NCBI GenBank assembly: GCA_946480915.1
Contig: CAMLLO010000007.1
Coordinates: 112,659 to 176,658, forward strand
From: an uncultured Sphingobacteriaceae bacterium
GTDB lineage: Bacteria > Bacteroidota > Bacteroidia > Sphingobacteriales > Sphingobacteriaceae
Direction: 5' to 3'
DNA length: 64,000 bases
Shown here: piece after piece, positions 34,997 through 43,965 of the stretch
How the letters are laid out: each line of letters begins with the position of its first letter
Position numbering within the stretch: position 1 is the stretch's first letter
Made by a program: the position numbers and the translations under genes
Notes under the pieces: model-generated
Database searches by the model: none
The model's input: the letters and a program-made list of their open reading frames with translations, nothing else
Told to the model about the DNA's origin: nothing

Positions 34997-35944
34997 ATGA
35001 ATCGCATTGATCGACTGTCCGCAATCTTAATTCAGTTACAATCTCAACGTGTAGTAAAAGCTCAACAAATCGCTGATCGGTTTGAAATTAGCTTGCGAAC
35101 GGTTTATCGCGATGTAAAAGCATTAGAAGAAGCGGGCATTCCGGTGATTGGAGAAGCGGGCCTGGGCTATTCTCTGGTAGAGGGTTACAGATTACCGCCG
35201 GTAATGTTTAACCGGGAAGAAGCGATTGCTTTTTTAACGGCCGAAAAATTGGTGGAGCAACTCACAGATTCGGCTCTTAGTACAGATTATAAATCTGCTT
35301 TGTATAAAATAAAGGCAGTGTTGCGTTCTTCGGAGAAGGATTACCTGGAGAATATGGATTCTCATATTGAAGTGCTGAAAACTCGTCGAAGGCATCATAG
35401 TCAACCTGATCTGCAACTTCTTCCTGTAGTATTGAAGGCAATTTCAGAGAGAAAAGCAGTTAGCATTACCTATTTTGCTCTTTACCGTCGGGAAACCTCT
35501 AACCGATGCGTTGAGCCCATCGGGATTTTTTACCAGGACAGTTATTGGCATCTTATCGCATTTTGCAGAGTTCGAAAAGCAATCAGGGATTTTCGCATGG
35601 ATAGGATTTCAGAACTAGTTGCCACTGATGAAAATTTTGCCGCCCAGCATCCCAGTTTACAAGAATATTTAAAAAAAGAAAAGAAAGAGCTCGAACTGCA
35701 GGAGGTTAGTATTCTTGTAGAGAAAAGTATTCATCGATACTTAGATGAGCAAAAATATTACAACGGTTTTGTTTCTGAAGTTCACGAAGAGAACCACGTA
35801 GTAATGAACTTTTTTACCTCGTCTATCGAAGGTTTTGCTCGGTGGTTTATGATGTTCGGAGATCAGGCGACAATCTCCAAACCTGCTGCATTGAAAGAAA
35901 GAGTAAAAAGTATCGCTGCGAATCTATCAGCGAATTTAGCCTGA
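34997..35944 (+). CDS. WYL-domain transcriptional regulator (YafY-type)
   Basis: About 315 residues. Residues 1-60 are a DeoR-like helix-turn-helix (RLSAILIQLQSQRVVKAQQI, RFEISLRTVYRDVKALEEAG), followed by VIGEAGLGYSLVEGYRLPPV and the WYL sensor domain (residues about 140-220, PIGIFYQDSYWHLIAFCRVR). WYL proteins bind nucleic acids or nucleotides and often control DNA-damage or phage-defence genes. A C-terminal WCX extension is present. ATG 34997 is preferred to TTG 34991. Target unknown; the next gene is alaS. Confidence 0.9.
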   Translation: MNRIDRLSAILIQLQSQRVVKAQQIADRFEISLRTVYRDVKALEEAGIPVIGEAGLGYSLVEGYRLPPVMFNREEAIAFLTAEKLVEQLTDSALSTDYKSALYKIKAVLRSSEKDYLENMDSHIEVLKTRRRHHSQPDLQLLPVVLKAISERKAVSITYFALYRRETSNRCVEPIGIFYQDSYWHLIAFCRVRKAIRDFRMDRISELVATDENFAAQHPSLQEYLKKEKKELELQEVSILVEKSIHRYLDEQKYYNGFVSEVHEENHVVMNFFTSSIEGFARWFMMFGDQATISKPAALKERVKSIAANLSANLA

Positions 35945-35980
35945 ATATAGAAAAATCCTTTCTGCTAATCCCAATCAGGT

Positions 35981-35999
35981 ATCTCAAATCTCAAATCTC
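35981..35999 (+). repeat. ATCTCAA heptamer tandem repeat
   Basis: ATCTCAA ATCTCAA ATCTC just before the alaS promoter box. Heptamer spacers of this type recur between genes in Sphingobacteriaceae. Confidence 0.6.
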
Positions 36000-36003
36000 C
36001 TGC

Positions 36004-36011
36004 TAACTTTG
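36004..36011 (+). promoter_or_regulatory. TAnnTTTG promoter box of alaS
   Basis: TAACTTTG, exact consensus, ending 17 bases before the ATG at 36029. Confidence 0.55.
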
Positions 36012-36028
36012 CAAACTCAAATATTTTG

Positions 36029-38656
36029 ATGATGACAACGAATGAAATAAGGAAAGCGTTTTTAGATTTTTTTGCCAGTAAAGGACATCAGATTGTTCCA
36101 TCTGCACCGATTGTGGTGAAGAACGATCCAACTTTGATGTTCACGAACGCAGGAATGAATCAGTTTAAAGATATCTTTCTGGGCGAAGCACCTGTTAAGT
36201 ACCCACGTGTTGCCGATACTCAACGTTGTCTTCGTGTTTCCGGTAAACATAATGATTTAGAGGAAGTTGGTATCGATACCTACCACCATACCATGTTCGA
36301 AATGTTGGGCAACTGGAGTTTTGGTGATTATTTCAAGGAAGAAGCCATTGAATGGAGCTGGGAATTATTAACCGATATTTTAGGAATTCCTAAAGACAGA
36401 TTATATGTAACCGTTTTTGAAGGAGATGAAAAAGAAGGCCTTCCCAAAGATCAGGAGGCATTTGATTTTTGGAAGAAATGGATTGCTGAAGATCGCATCC
36501 TTTTAGGAAATAAAAAGGATAATTTTTGGGAAATGGGCGATACCGGCCCATGTGGACCTTGTTCGGAAATTCATGTTGATTGTCGCCCTGATGAGCAACG
36601 CAATCAAATTGACGGTAGATCTTTAGTAAATAACGATGACCCTCAGGTAATTGAAATCTGGAATAACGTATTCATGCAGTTTAATCGCTTAAAGGATGGT
36701 TCTTTACAGTCATTACCCGCACAACATGTAGATACCGGTATGGGACACGAACGTTTGGTTAGGGTGCTTCAAGGGAAATCATCTAATTACGATACCGATA
36801 CGTTCCAGCCGTTGATTCAGTTTATCTCAAAGGAATGCGGCATTCCCTATAACCTTGGTGAGAGTCAGGGACAGACTGACATTGCCATGCGTGTAATGTC
36901 AGATCACATTCGTGCTATTGCTTTCGCGATCGCAGACGGACAATTGCCTTCAAACAATAAGGCAGGATATGTAATTCGCAGGATTCTGCGCAGAGCCGTG
37001 CGATATGGATATACATTTTTAGGATTTAAAGAGCCGTTCTTCAACAAGCTGGTTCCTGTTCTTGCCGCTCAGTTCGATGGAGTTTTTCCGGAGTTGAAAG
37101 CACAACAAGATTTTGTTCAAAAAGTAATTTTAGAAGAGGAGATTTCTTTTCTAAGAACTCTGGCAACAGGCATTCAGCGCTTTGAGCGATATGCAGCAGA
37201 AGCAACTGCTGTTGATGGAGACTTTGCTTTTGAACTATACGATACATTTGGCTTCCCGATAGACTTAACTGAGTTAATGGCTCGTGAAAAGGGCCTGACT
37301 GTTGATATGGAAGGATTCAACAAAGCTCTTGAGCAACAGAAAAACCGTTCCCGTGCAGCAACAGCGGTTGATACGGGAGATTGGGTAATTGTTAATCCAG
37401 GCGAGGAAAACGAATTTGTTGGCTATGATAGTTTAGAAGCTGAATCGAGAATTCTCAAATATCGTAAAGTAACAGCTAAAGGAAAAGAGCAATATCAATT
37501 AGTATTGGATAAAACACCTTTTTACGCCGAAAGCGGAGGTCAGGTCGGAGATACCGGCTTATTGATCGGAAGTGATGAATCAATAAGAATTAGCGATACT
37601 AAAAAGGAAAATGCTTTAATTGTACATTTTACTGACGAAATTCCCGAAGGATTTAACTTTCAGCAAACTGTAAAAAGCGTTGTAGATAAGCACCGTCGCG
37701 AACAAACCGAAAATAATCACTCTGTTACGCACTTACTTCAGGCGGCACTGCGTCAGGTGGTTGGAACTCACGTTCAGCAAAAGGGATCTTTAGTTAATTC
37801 CGATTATCTGCGATTTGATTTTTCTCATTTCTCCAAATTGACTGATGAGGAAATCACGAAAGTAGAGGCGATTGTTAATCGTAAAATACGTGAGAATATT
37901 AGGTTAAAAGAGGAGCGCAGGGTTCCTTATCAGGATGCGATTAGTCGTGGTGTTACAGCACTTTTTGGTGAAAAATACGGCGATGTTGTGCGTGTAATAA
38001 CATTTGATGAGAATTACTCGGTAGAACTTTGCGGCGGTACCCATGTTAAATCAACCGGACAAATCGGGTATTTCAAAATTATATCAGAAAGCGCCGTTGC
38101 AGCAGGAGTAAGGCGCATCGAAGCCATTACCGGCGAAGCAGCTGAGGCGTTTATCAACACACAAAACAATTTAGTTCATGAGTTAAAGGTTCTGCTGAAG
38201 AATCCTAAAGATCTGGCCAAATCCGTTGAGTCCTTGCTTGAAGAAAATTCTAAACTGAAAAAAGAACTGGAAAAAGCAGTTCTGGCAAAGGCTTCAGGCT
38301 TAAAAGACGAACTCGCAGCAAAAGCAGAAAACATTAATGGGGTAAACTTTATTGCCGCCAAGGTAGATTTAGCTTCTGCCGAAGCAGTTAAAAACCTGGC
38401 ATATTCATTGAAAAATATGCTTGATAACCTGTTCATGGTTTTAGCTACAGATACTGATGGAAAACCCGGCTTAACAGTAATGATTTCTGAAAGTTTGGTC
38501 GAAGAGAAGGATCTGCATGCGGGAAATATTATCCGGGTTTTAGCGAAAGAAATCAACGGTGGCGGGGGCGGTCAGCCGTTTTATGCAACTGCCGGTGGTA
38601 AAGATAGTTCGGGAATTGACAGGGCTTTAGAAAAGGCGAGAGAGTTTATTGCTTAA
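36029..38656 (+). CDS. alaS: alanyl-tRNA synthetase
   Basis: About 875 residues, the normal length for AlaRS, which charges and proofreads tRNA-Ala. Seen: N-terminal class II core (FLDFFASKGHQIVPSAPIVV, LMFTNAGMNQFKDIFLG, HHTMFEMLGNWSFGDYF, RRILRRAVRYG), the editing domain zinc-type motifs HSVTHLLQAALR and CGGTHVKSTGQIG, and the C-Ala domain with NGGGGGQPFYATAGG. Adjacent ATG codons at 36029 and 36032 and a TTG at 36026 make the exact start uncertain. A TAACTTTG promoter box is 18 bases upstream. Confidence 0.98.
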   Translation: MMTTNEIRKAFLDFFASKGHQIVPSAPIVVKNDPTLMFTNAGMNQFKDIFLGEAPVKYPRVADTQRCLRVSGKHNDLEEVGIDTYHHTMFEMLGNWSFGDYFKEEAIEWSWELLTDILGIPKDRLYVTVFEGDEKEGLPKDQEAFDFWKKWIAEDRILLGNKKDNFWEMGDTGPCGPCSEIHVDCRPDEQRNQIDGRSLVNNDDPQVIEIWNNVFMQFNRLKDGSLQSLPAQHVDTGMGHERLVRVLQGKSSNYDTDTFQPLIQFISKECGIPYNLGESQGQTDIAMRVMSDHIRAIAFAIADGQLPSNNKAGYVIRRILRRAVRYGYTFLGFKEPFFNKLVPVLAAQFDGVFPELKAQQDFVQKVILEEEISFLRTLATGIQRFERYAAEATAVDGDFAFELYDTFGFPIDLTELMAREKGLTVDMEGFNKALEQQKNRSRAATAVDTGDWVIVNPGEENEFVGYDSLEAESRILKYRKVTAKGKEQYQLVLDKTPFYAESGGQVGDTGLLIGSDESIRISDTKKENALIVHFTDEIPEGFNFQQTVKSVVDKHRREQTENNHSVTHLLQAALRQVVGTHVQQKGSLVNSDYLRFDFSHFSKLTDEEITKVEAIVNRKIRENIRLKEERRVPYQDAISRGVTALFGEKYGDVVRVITFDENYSVELCGGTHVKSTGQIGYFKIISESAVAAGVRRIEAITGEAAEAFINTQNNLVHELKVLLKNPKDLAKSVESLLEENSKLKKELEKAVLAKASGLKDELAAKAENINGVNFIAAKVDLASAEAVKNLAYSLKNMLDNLFMVLATDTDGKPGLTVMISESLVEEKDLHAGNIIRVLAKEINGGGGGQPFYATAGGKDSSGIDRALEKAREFIA

Positions 38657-38668
38657 TCTGCCAAGGTT

Positions 38669-38708
38669 CATCCGATGAATATTGCAATGTGCCGTAGTCA
38701 TCGGATGA
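38669..38708. terminator. inverted repeat between convergent alaS and PorE-like genes
   Basis: Arms TCATCCGATGA (38669-38679) and TCATCGGATGA (38698-38708) are exact reverse complements with an 18-base loop. It ends 3 bases before the stop of the convergent gene; it could end transcription both ways though no T-run follows. Confidence 0.55.
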
Positions 38709-38711
38709 ATA

Positions 38712-40616
38712 TTATAATTTCACAATCTTAAACTCGGTCCTTCGATTTTTCTGCCTTCCATCTTCAGAAGTATTTTCAGCCATTGGAGAAGATTCTCCAT
38801 ATCCTTTGAAAGTTAATCGTGAAAGATTTATTTTGTTGGAAATAAGATATTTATAAACTGTATTCGCCCGGTTTTCTGAAAGAGTCTTATTTGCTTTTTC
38901 ATCCCCAACATTGTCAGTATGTCCGCCTATTTCAATGGAGACTGTTGGATTAGAGTTTAAGAAGCTTATCATTTCCTGAAGCTCTGCTTTTGACTCGGGT
39001 AGCAGATCAAACTTATTCGTTTCAAAAAATATATTTTTTAAAACCACCATTTTACCAACTTCAATTTTGTGTAAAGGAATCGACAGCTTAAACGGTTTGT
39101 CTACCGTTTCTGGCTTTTCAAGGGAAAAGTTCTCCGAGTAAAATAAATAGCCTTTTTTATCGACGCTGAGTCCAAACGATTTTCCTGCCGCAGGCATGGT
39201 AGCCAAAAACTCACCGGTTTCAAAATCGCTGATATCTTCAAAAATTATTTTATTCGTTTTTAAACGAGTTATTTTTATGTTGGCGTCTAAGGGCTCTTTC
39301 GTTTTTGCATCGTATACTCTTCCTTTAACATAAGTAACCATATTTGGACGAACGGATTGGGGTAGTTCAAATGAATAAATATCCATATTCCCGAAACCGC
39401 CTTTCATGCTCGATGAGAAAAAAGCTGTTCTGCCATTGCTGCTTACCATCAGCCCACTTTCCTCTGCGGATGTATTGATTGGGTAGCCTAAATTAACAGG
39501 CTTTTGAAAGTTCTCGGTCTCATCCTTACGACTTACGAATAAATCTTTGTTCCCAAATCCTGGCCACCCATTTGATGAAAAATAAAGGGTTTGATCATCA
39601 GGGTGAATAAATGGAGAGATTTCATCATAGGGGGTGTTAATGTTTGGCCCAAGGTTTACCGGGTTTGACCATTCTCCATCTGACCGTAATTCTGTTTTCC
39701 AGATGTCGGAGCTTCCTAAACCGCCCGGCCGCGTACTTGCAAAATACAAAGTTCGTCCATCAGCACTTATTGATGGCTGAGATTCCCATCCAGATGTATT
39801 TATCGGAGCGCCTAAATTGAACGGCTTACTCCAGTCTTTTCCTTCACGCTTACAAACATATATATCACAACGTCCATTTCCATCCGGACGGTTGCAGCCC
39901 GTAAAGAATAGATACATGCCATCTGGTGATATACATTGAGTACCCTCATTATATTCCTCGGTATTAATATTTCGACTTAAGAATGCAGCCCTATTCCATT
40001 TGTTTTCCAACTTTTTACTTGTGTAAAAATCTTCGTTATTATTGGCCATTCTTGTAAAGATCAATGTTTCCTCGTCGGCAGTAACAACGGGCAAATATTC
40101 ATCTTTATCGGTATTTATAGTGGCACCCAGGTTAACGGGGTTAAAAGGAACGGGTTTATTCATTGCTATGATGCTAAATTCACAATCAGCAATATATTTT
40201 GCAGCCAAGGCCTTATTTTTTTCTGAAACGCCGGGCAGGGATGCATAGTTCCTAAAATGCTGCAGAGCAGAAGTGTATTCTCCTGTATTTAATTCGCTTT
40301 CAGCTAAGCCTAGAAATGTAAGGGAATGGAATTCCGGATCAATTTCAAGAACTTTCCGGTAATTTAGTTTCGCCTGCTCGTACTGTTTTAAAGTTTTATA
40401 AATGTCAGCGGATTGTTGATAGGCTGCCGCAAATGCGGGATCAATTTTGATTGCATCTTTAAATTCTTCCAATGCTTTTTCATACAAGGTATAAGCAAGA
40501 GCAGCTTTTCCTTCTTCATACTTTTTTTGTGCCTGCTTATTAGCAGATTTGATGTCTTTCTGACTGTAAGCCATGGTATAGCAACAGCATAGAAGAAGAA
40601 CTAAAATTCTTTTCAT
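38712..40616 (-). CDS. OmpA-family protein with TPR and PD40 repeats (PorE-like)
   Basis: A 634-residue exported protein (signal peptide ending at AYSQ). Order: TPR helices (about 25-140, YTLYEKALEEFKDAIKIDPA), PD40/WD40-like blades with repeated G-x-x-I-N-T and LYFxS units (about 160-395), a carboxypeptidase-regulatory-like sandwich (about 400-470), and an OmpA peptidoglycan-binding domain at the end (GGHTDNVGDEKANKTLSENR). This order matches PorE of the type IX secretion system, which ties that machine to peptidoglycan. Bacteroidota have several paralogues with this layout, so the PorE role is likely but not sure. Confidence 0.8.
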   Translation of the reverse strand: MKRILVLLLCCCYTMAYSQKDIKSANKQAQKKYEEGKAALAYTLYEKALEEFKDAIKIDPAFAAAYQQSADIYKTLKQYEQAKLNYRKVLEIDPEFHSLTFLGLAESELNTGEYTSALQHFRNYASLPGVSEKNKALAAKYIADCEFSIIAMNKPVPFNPVNLGATINTDKDEYLPVVTADEETLIFTRMANNNEDFYTSKKLENKWNRAAFLSRNINTEEYNEGTQCISPDGMYLFFTGCNRPDGNGRCDIYVCKREGKDWSKPFNLGAPINTSGWESQPSISADGRTLYFASTRPGGLGSSDIWKTELRSDGEWSNPVNLGPNINTPYDEISPFIHPDDQTLYFSSNGWPGFGNKDLFVSRKDETENFQKPVNLGYPINTSAEESGLMVSSNGRTAFFSSSMKGGFGNMDIYSFELPQSVRPNMVTYVKGRVYDAKTKEPLDANIKITRLKTNKIIFEDISDFETGEFLATMPAAGKSFGLSVDKKGYLFYSENFSLEKPETVDKPFKLSIPLHKIEVGKMVVLKNIFFETNKFDLLPESKAELQEMISFLNSNPTVSIEIGGHTDNVGDEKANKTLSENRANTVYKYLISNKINLSRLTFKGYGESSPMAENTSEDGRQKNRRTEFKIVKL

Positions 40617-40649
40617 TAGGCAGGTGTATTCGAAATATAACGCCAGAAG

Positions 40650-41273
40650 TTACGGAATATTTAAAAACTTGTGAGTTTGTAAGGAAATTTCCCATTTCGG
40701 GTTAGCCATTACATAGTCAATAATCAAAGGAGTCACCTCTTTTGCTTTTGACCATTCTGGCTGTAGATAGAGCTTACACCCGGGAGAAACCAGTTCAGCG
40801 TACTTCTCACCAAACTCAAAGTCACTTTTATTAAACACAATTACTTTTAACTCGCCTGCAACAGCCGCTAATCCGGGTAGAGGTGCTTTAAATTTCTTGG
40901 GTGAGAGACAGATCCAGTCCCACGTGCCCGAAAGAGGATATGCCCCTGAAGTTTCAATAAAGGTTTTTATGCCCCGGGACTGCAATTCTTTGGTTAAATA
41001 ATCCAGATTGTAAATTAAAGGTTCGCCACCAGTTATTACAACTGCTTTCCCCGGATACTTTTCGGCGTTGGCTACAATTTGATCTGAGGAGGTAAGGGGA
41101 TGAATGTCAGCATTCCAGCTTTCCTTAACATCGCACCAGTGACAGCCTACATCGCATCCGCCCAGGCGAATAAAATAAGCCGCCTTGCCTGTGTTATATC
41201 CTTCGCCTTGTATGGTATAAAATTCTTCCATTAAAGGAAGTAAAGTTCCGTCTTCTGGTACTTGATGTGACAT
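40650..41273 (-). CDS. queE: 7-carboxy-7-deazaguanine synthase
   Basis: A 207-residue radical-SAM enzyme for queuosine or 7-deazapurine synthesis. The cluster motif CDVGCHWCDVKESW (Cx3Cx2C) near residue 40, the FYTIQGEGYNTGKAAYFIRL start, VVITGGEPLIYNL and the CLSPKKFKAP segment are typical of QueE. It makes CDG from tetrahydropterin carboxylate. Other que genes are not in this window. A TAAGTTTG promoter box lies at 41289-41296. The upstream gene (Rieske) is divergent. Confidence 0.95.
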   Translation of the reverse strand: MSHQVPEDGTLLPLMEEFYTIQGEGYNTGKAAYFIRLGGCDVGCHWCDVKESWNADIHPLTSSDQIVANAEKYPGKAVVITGGEPLIYNLDYLTKELQSRGIKTFIETSGAYPLSGTWDWICLSPKKFKAPLPGLAAVAGELKVIVFNKSDFEFGEKYAELVSPGCKLYLQPEWSKAKEVTPLIIDYVMANPKWEISLQTHKFLNIP

Positions 41274-41288
41274 TTCTTAAATTGGCTG

Positions 41289-41296
41289 CAAACTTA
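41289..41296 (-). promoter_or_regulatory. TAnnTTTG promoter box of queE
   Basis: TAAGTTTG on the minus strand, exact consensus, ending 15 bases before the ATG. Confidence 0.5.
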
Positions 41297-41394
41297 CATA
41301 AAATTTGAGGGTTGAATTTCACAGAAACGCCATATATTAATGAAACATGAAAATCCTCATCCCATATCTAACATCTTAATCTTATGTTTAAATA

Positions 41395-41736
41395 ATGAAG
41401 TGGTTCAAAGTCTTTGATACTCACATATTGCAGGAAGCCGATTTTATCCGAGCAATTACAGTAAACAGGAAAAAACTTTGTGCAGTGAAATCTGGAGATA
41501 AAATTGTCTTCACTCAGGCATATTGCCCGCATGCTGGTGCTGGTTTAAGTGGTGGATGGTGTAAGGATGGGAAATTGATTTGTCCTTTTCATCGTTATGA
41601 ATATGATTTAAAAACCGGAAGAGGTGCCGCCGGCCAAGGCGACTATATTGATATTTATCCTTCAGAAATGAGATCCGATGGAATTTATATCGGTCTTCCT
41701 GAAAGTTTTAACTTGTTTAAATACCTATTTAAATAG
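41395..41736 (+). CDS. Rieske [2Fe-2S] protein
   Basis: A 113-residue stand-alone Rieske domain. The cluster ligands are seen in YCPHAGAGLSGGW (CxH) and ICPFHRYEYDLKTGRG (CxxH). Such small ferredoxin-like proteins feed electrons to oxygenases (NirD-like or biphenyl-dioxygenase ferredoxin type). It begins directly at MKWFKVFDTHILQEADFI with no signal peptide, so it is cytoplasmic. No oxygenase gene is near; the NTF2-like gene follows after 40 bases. Confidence 0.9.
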   Translation: MKWFKVFDTHILQEADFIRAITVNRKKLCAVKSGDKIVFTQAYCPHAGAGLSGGWCKDGKLICPFHRYEYDLKTGRGAAGQGDYIDIYPSEMRSDGIYIGLPESFNLFKYLFK

Positions 41737-41776
41737 ATTAGTCAATCAATATCAGGCCAAATTTGTTACATAGAGT

Positions 41777-42211
41777 ATGACTGTCCAAGAAATTGATAGA
41801 ATTACCCGGGAATTTTATGAATGTATTTGCTTTAGTCCGGAGCATTATCCCAAATTTGACCATTTACAGGAATTGTTTTATGGAGATGGAAAGCTCATAA
41901 ACGGCAATTTCGACAAGCCTCTCGAGTTTACGGTGCATAGCTACATTCAGGCAATGATGCATCAGATTGATGATGGAAATGCAACTTTTTATTCGCAGCA
42001 GGAAATATCCGATGTAACAGAGGTTTTTGGCAAAACTGCCCAGCGGATAAGTGTGTACGAATATTCATTCACAGCAGAAACAACTCAGCCCTGGAAACGA
42101 GGAGTAAATTACATTCAATATATTTTTATTGACGGAAATTGGAAAATAGTTTCTATGCTTTGGAACGATGAAAAAGAAGAGCTGGCAATTCCGGAAACTT
42201 ATTTAGTGTGA
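41777..42211 (+). CDS. NTF2/SnoaL-like protein, 144 aa
   Basis: A 144-residue soluble protein with the NTF2-like cone pattern: an N-terminal helix (TVQEIDRITREFYECICF), a middle FTVHSYIQAMMHQIDDGNAT and closing strands VNYIQYIFIDGNWKIVSMLW, in the style of SnoaL or DUF4440. These folds bind small molecules or serve as scaffolds; no function is indicated. Forty bases separate it from the Rieske gene upstream, so cotranscription is possible. Its 3' end overlaps the convergent PIN toxin gene by 13 bases. Confidence 0.68.
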   Translation: MTVQEIDRITREFYECICFSPEHYPKFDHLQELFYGDGKLINGNFDKPLEFTVHSYIQAMMHQIDDGNATFYSQQEISDVTEVFGKTAQRISVYEYSFTAETTQPWKRGVNYIQYIFIDGNWKIVSMLWNDEKEELAIPETYLV

Positions 42212-42630
42212 CGAGGTGTCAAATACTTAGCACAGAATTCAATACTGCTTAGAACCTCAATATCAGAAAAGTAGAAATCGTTTTTATCTTCTGTAATAAT
42301 GCAGGAGCAATTATGTTCAATAGCCGAGTAGTATTCTAATCCGTCCTCAAAGTCCTGAATTGCTTTGTGTTGCAAGGTTTTTGTAACAGATTCAGGGGTG
42401 TTTGCAGCAATAGATATATGATCGCATAATATCCCGATTTTTTCCTTTGCTTTTACCGTGCGATGTTTCTTTTCAGCAAAATAAAAGGCGATAGCAAGGC
42501 AAATAGGCGAAGTGTATAATTTGAATTTATCAGTATCAGCCAGGCTCAAAATTCTCGATGTAAAAGGAAAAACGGGATATTCTTTGTTTAGGACAGAAAC
42601 CAGAATATTAGCATCAAGAAATACCTTCAT
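42199..42630 (-). CDS. PIN-domain toxin
   Basis: A 143-residue PIN-domain protein, presumed RNase toxin of a type II pair. MKVFLDANILVSVLNKEYPV carries the first catalytic Asp, DFEDGLEYYSA the acidic middle, and CIITEDKNDFYFS the last acidic pair. VapC-like toxins cut initiator tRNA or rRNA; the target here is unknown. Its ATG overlaps the antitoxin stop by 4 bases (ATGA), as is usual for such pairs. The 3' end overlaps the NTF2-like gene on the other strand. Confidence 0.88.
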   Translation of the reverse strand: MKVFLDANILVSVLNKEYPVFPFTSRILSLADTDKFKLYTSPICLAIAFYFAEKKHRTVKAKEKIGILCDHISIAANTPESVTKTLQHKAIQDFEDGLEYYSAIEHNCSCIITEDKNDFYFSDIEVLSSIEFCAKYLTPRHTK

Positions 42631-42881
42631 TTCTTTGATTCGAAGAAATCTTTTTTAGAGCCTTGCCGTGTTCTTTTCGTTTGATAAACAGCTTTACCCT
42701 CCGCAACCTCGTTGACCCAATCTGCTATCGGATAATCTTCTAAAGAACGGTAGTTATCCGAAGTTACTTTGTTTAAAAGAAATTCTATTAACCTGGACAA
42801 ACTAATGTTATTATCCGCTGCGTATTTTTTTGCACGATTAATTACTTCATCATTAAAGCTTAAGGTTACTTTAGTGTCCAT
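42627..42881 (-). CDS. ribbon-helix-helix antitoxin (DUF6364-like)
   Basis: An 84-residue protein whose N-terminal half (KVTLSFNDEVINRAKKYAAD, NISLSRLIEFLLNKV) is a ribbon-helix-helix DNA-binding motif of the DUF6364 type; the C-terminal part (DYPIADWVNEVAEG) would bind the PIN toxin. It lies directly before the toxin with a 4-base overlap and likely represses the pair. I use the ATG at 42881; the frame is open 10 codons further, but a TACATTTG promoter box at 42897-42904 overlaps that longer form. Confidence 0.87.
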   Translation of the reverse strand: MDTKVTLSFNDEVINRAKKYAADNNISLSRLIEFLLNKVTSDNYRSLEDYPIADWVNEVAEGKAVYQTKRTRQGSKKDFFESKK

Positions 42882-42896
42882 ACATTCATTTAAACA

Positions 42897-42904
42897 CAAA
42901 TGTA
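42897..42904 (-). promoter_or_regulatory. TAnnTTTG promoter box of the toxin-antitoxin pair
   Basis: TACATTTG on the minus strand, 15 bases before the antitoxin ATG. The surrounding AT-rich palindromic sequence may hold the antitoxin's operator. Confidence 0.5.
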
Positions 42905-42929
42905 CAAACACGTATTGAATAAAAAAATA

Positions 42930-43910
42930 TTACGTATAAAATGGCAAGAATTTCTCTTTCGGTTCTTCTTGCAAGGTTGGTGCAATAGTATTTAACGTTT
43001 TTCCATCTAATACTTGCTGATATAACTGGAGATACCTGTCTGTCATTAGTTCAGCACCGAAGTTTTGCAAAACGTATTTATGGCAGATTTCAGGATTAAA
43101 TTGATTGTTTTTTATTTTTTCGATCAATTCTGCTTTTGATGTCGACAAAAATCCAACCTCAGCAGGAACAAGTTCGGGAAGTGAACCATATGGTGTGCCA
43201 AATACTGGGCAGCCGAAATACAAACTTTCTATGATAGCTAATCCAAAGGGTTCATGCCATAAGACAGGGAATAATAGACCTTTTGAGTGTCTTAAGGCTT
43301 CATTCTTTTCCTCACCTCCGATCATGCCTTTAAACTTTACATTTAAATACGGTGTAATCCTCAAGCCCATTTTTAGGTTTATTCGCGTTCCTCCAAGTAC
43401 CAGGAGTTTCTCTTTAGCTTTATTTATTATTTCAATTGCACCCCTGACGTTCTTGACCCTCCAGGCAGCCTTAGCAAGAAAATGATAATATTCTCTTTTA
43501 GTCCCCAAACCCGGATCGCCATAATCAGAGAAATCAAGTCCGTTGTACACATAAATTTTGCTTCCAAAACGTTCCGCATGATTGCGTGAAACAAAGATGC
43601 TGTTGAGTGGAAGTTCAACTCCAAATGGAACATTTCCATGAATAGTTGTTACTGATGGTTTATCAAGATGTTGGCTTGATAATATGTTTAGGTGGACAAG
43701 ATCCACATTTGCGGGAATTTGTTCTTTCAGTGATTTATTAGGATTATAGATAAGTACCTCTGCAAAATCACAGGCTGAGCCTTCTTTAACCAGATAACTA
43801 ACCCGATGCCCTTTTTTAACAAGTTCGTTTCCCAGCCACCATATTACGCGTTCGGTACCTCCATATTGATGTGCAGGAATTCGGGTGTTGTTAACAATTA
43901 ATATATGCAT
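42930..43910 (-). CDS. glycosyltransferase family 4 protein
   Basis: A 326-residue GT-B enzyme. N-terminal MHILIVNNTRIPAHQYGGTE with the GG loop for the sugar nucleotide, KREYYHFLAKAAWRVKNVRGA (the conserved mid region), and LFPVLWHEPFGLAIIESLYFG with the Glu motif EPFGLAIIE. It probably transfers a sugar to a lipid or polysaccharide acceptor in envelope biosynthesis. It is divergent from the LtaS-like sulfatase gene, 55 bases apart, so the two may serve the same surface structure. Acceptor unknown. Confidence 0.88.
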   Translation of the reverse strand: MHILIVNNTRIPAHQYGGTERVIWWLGNELVKKGHRVSYLVKEGSACDFAEVLIYNPNKSLKEQIPANVDLVHLNILSSQHLDKPSVTTIHGNVPFGVELPLNSIFVSRNHAERFGSKIYVYNGLDFSDYGDPGLGTKREYYHFLAKAAWRVKNVRGAIEIINKAKEKLLVLGGTRINLKMGLRITPYLNVKFKGMIGGEEKNEALRHSKGLLFPVLWHEPFGLAIIESLYFGCPVFGTPYGSLPELVPAEVGFLSTSKAELIEKIKNNQFNPEICHKYVLQNFGAELMTDRYLQLYQQVLDGKTLNTIAPTLQEEPKEKFLPFYT

Positions 43911-43965
43911 GAACTCGTTATTTTAACAATTAACTAATAATGCGTTAATTTGCAGCGAATTTAAC

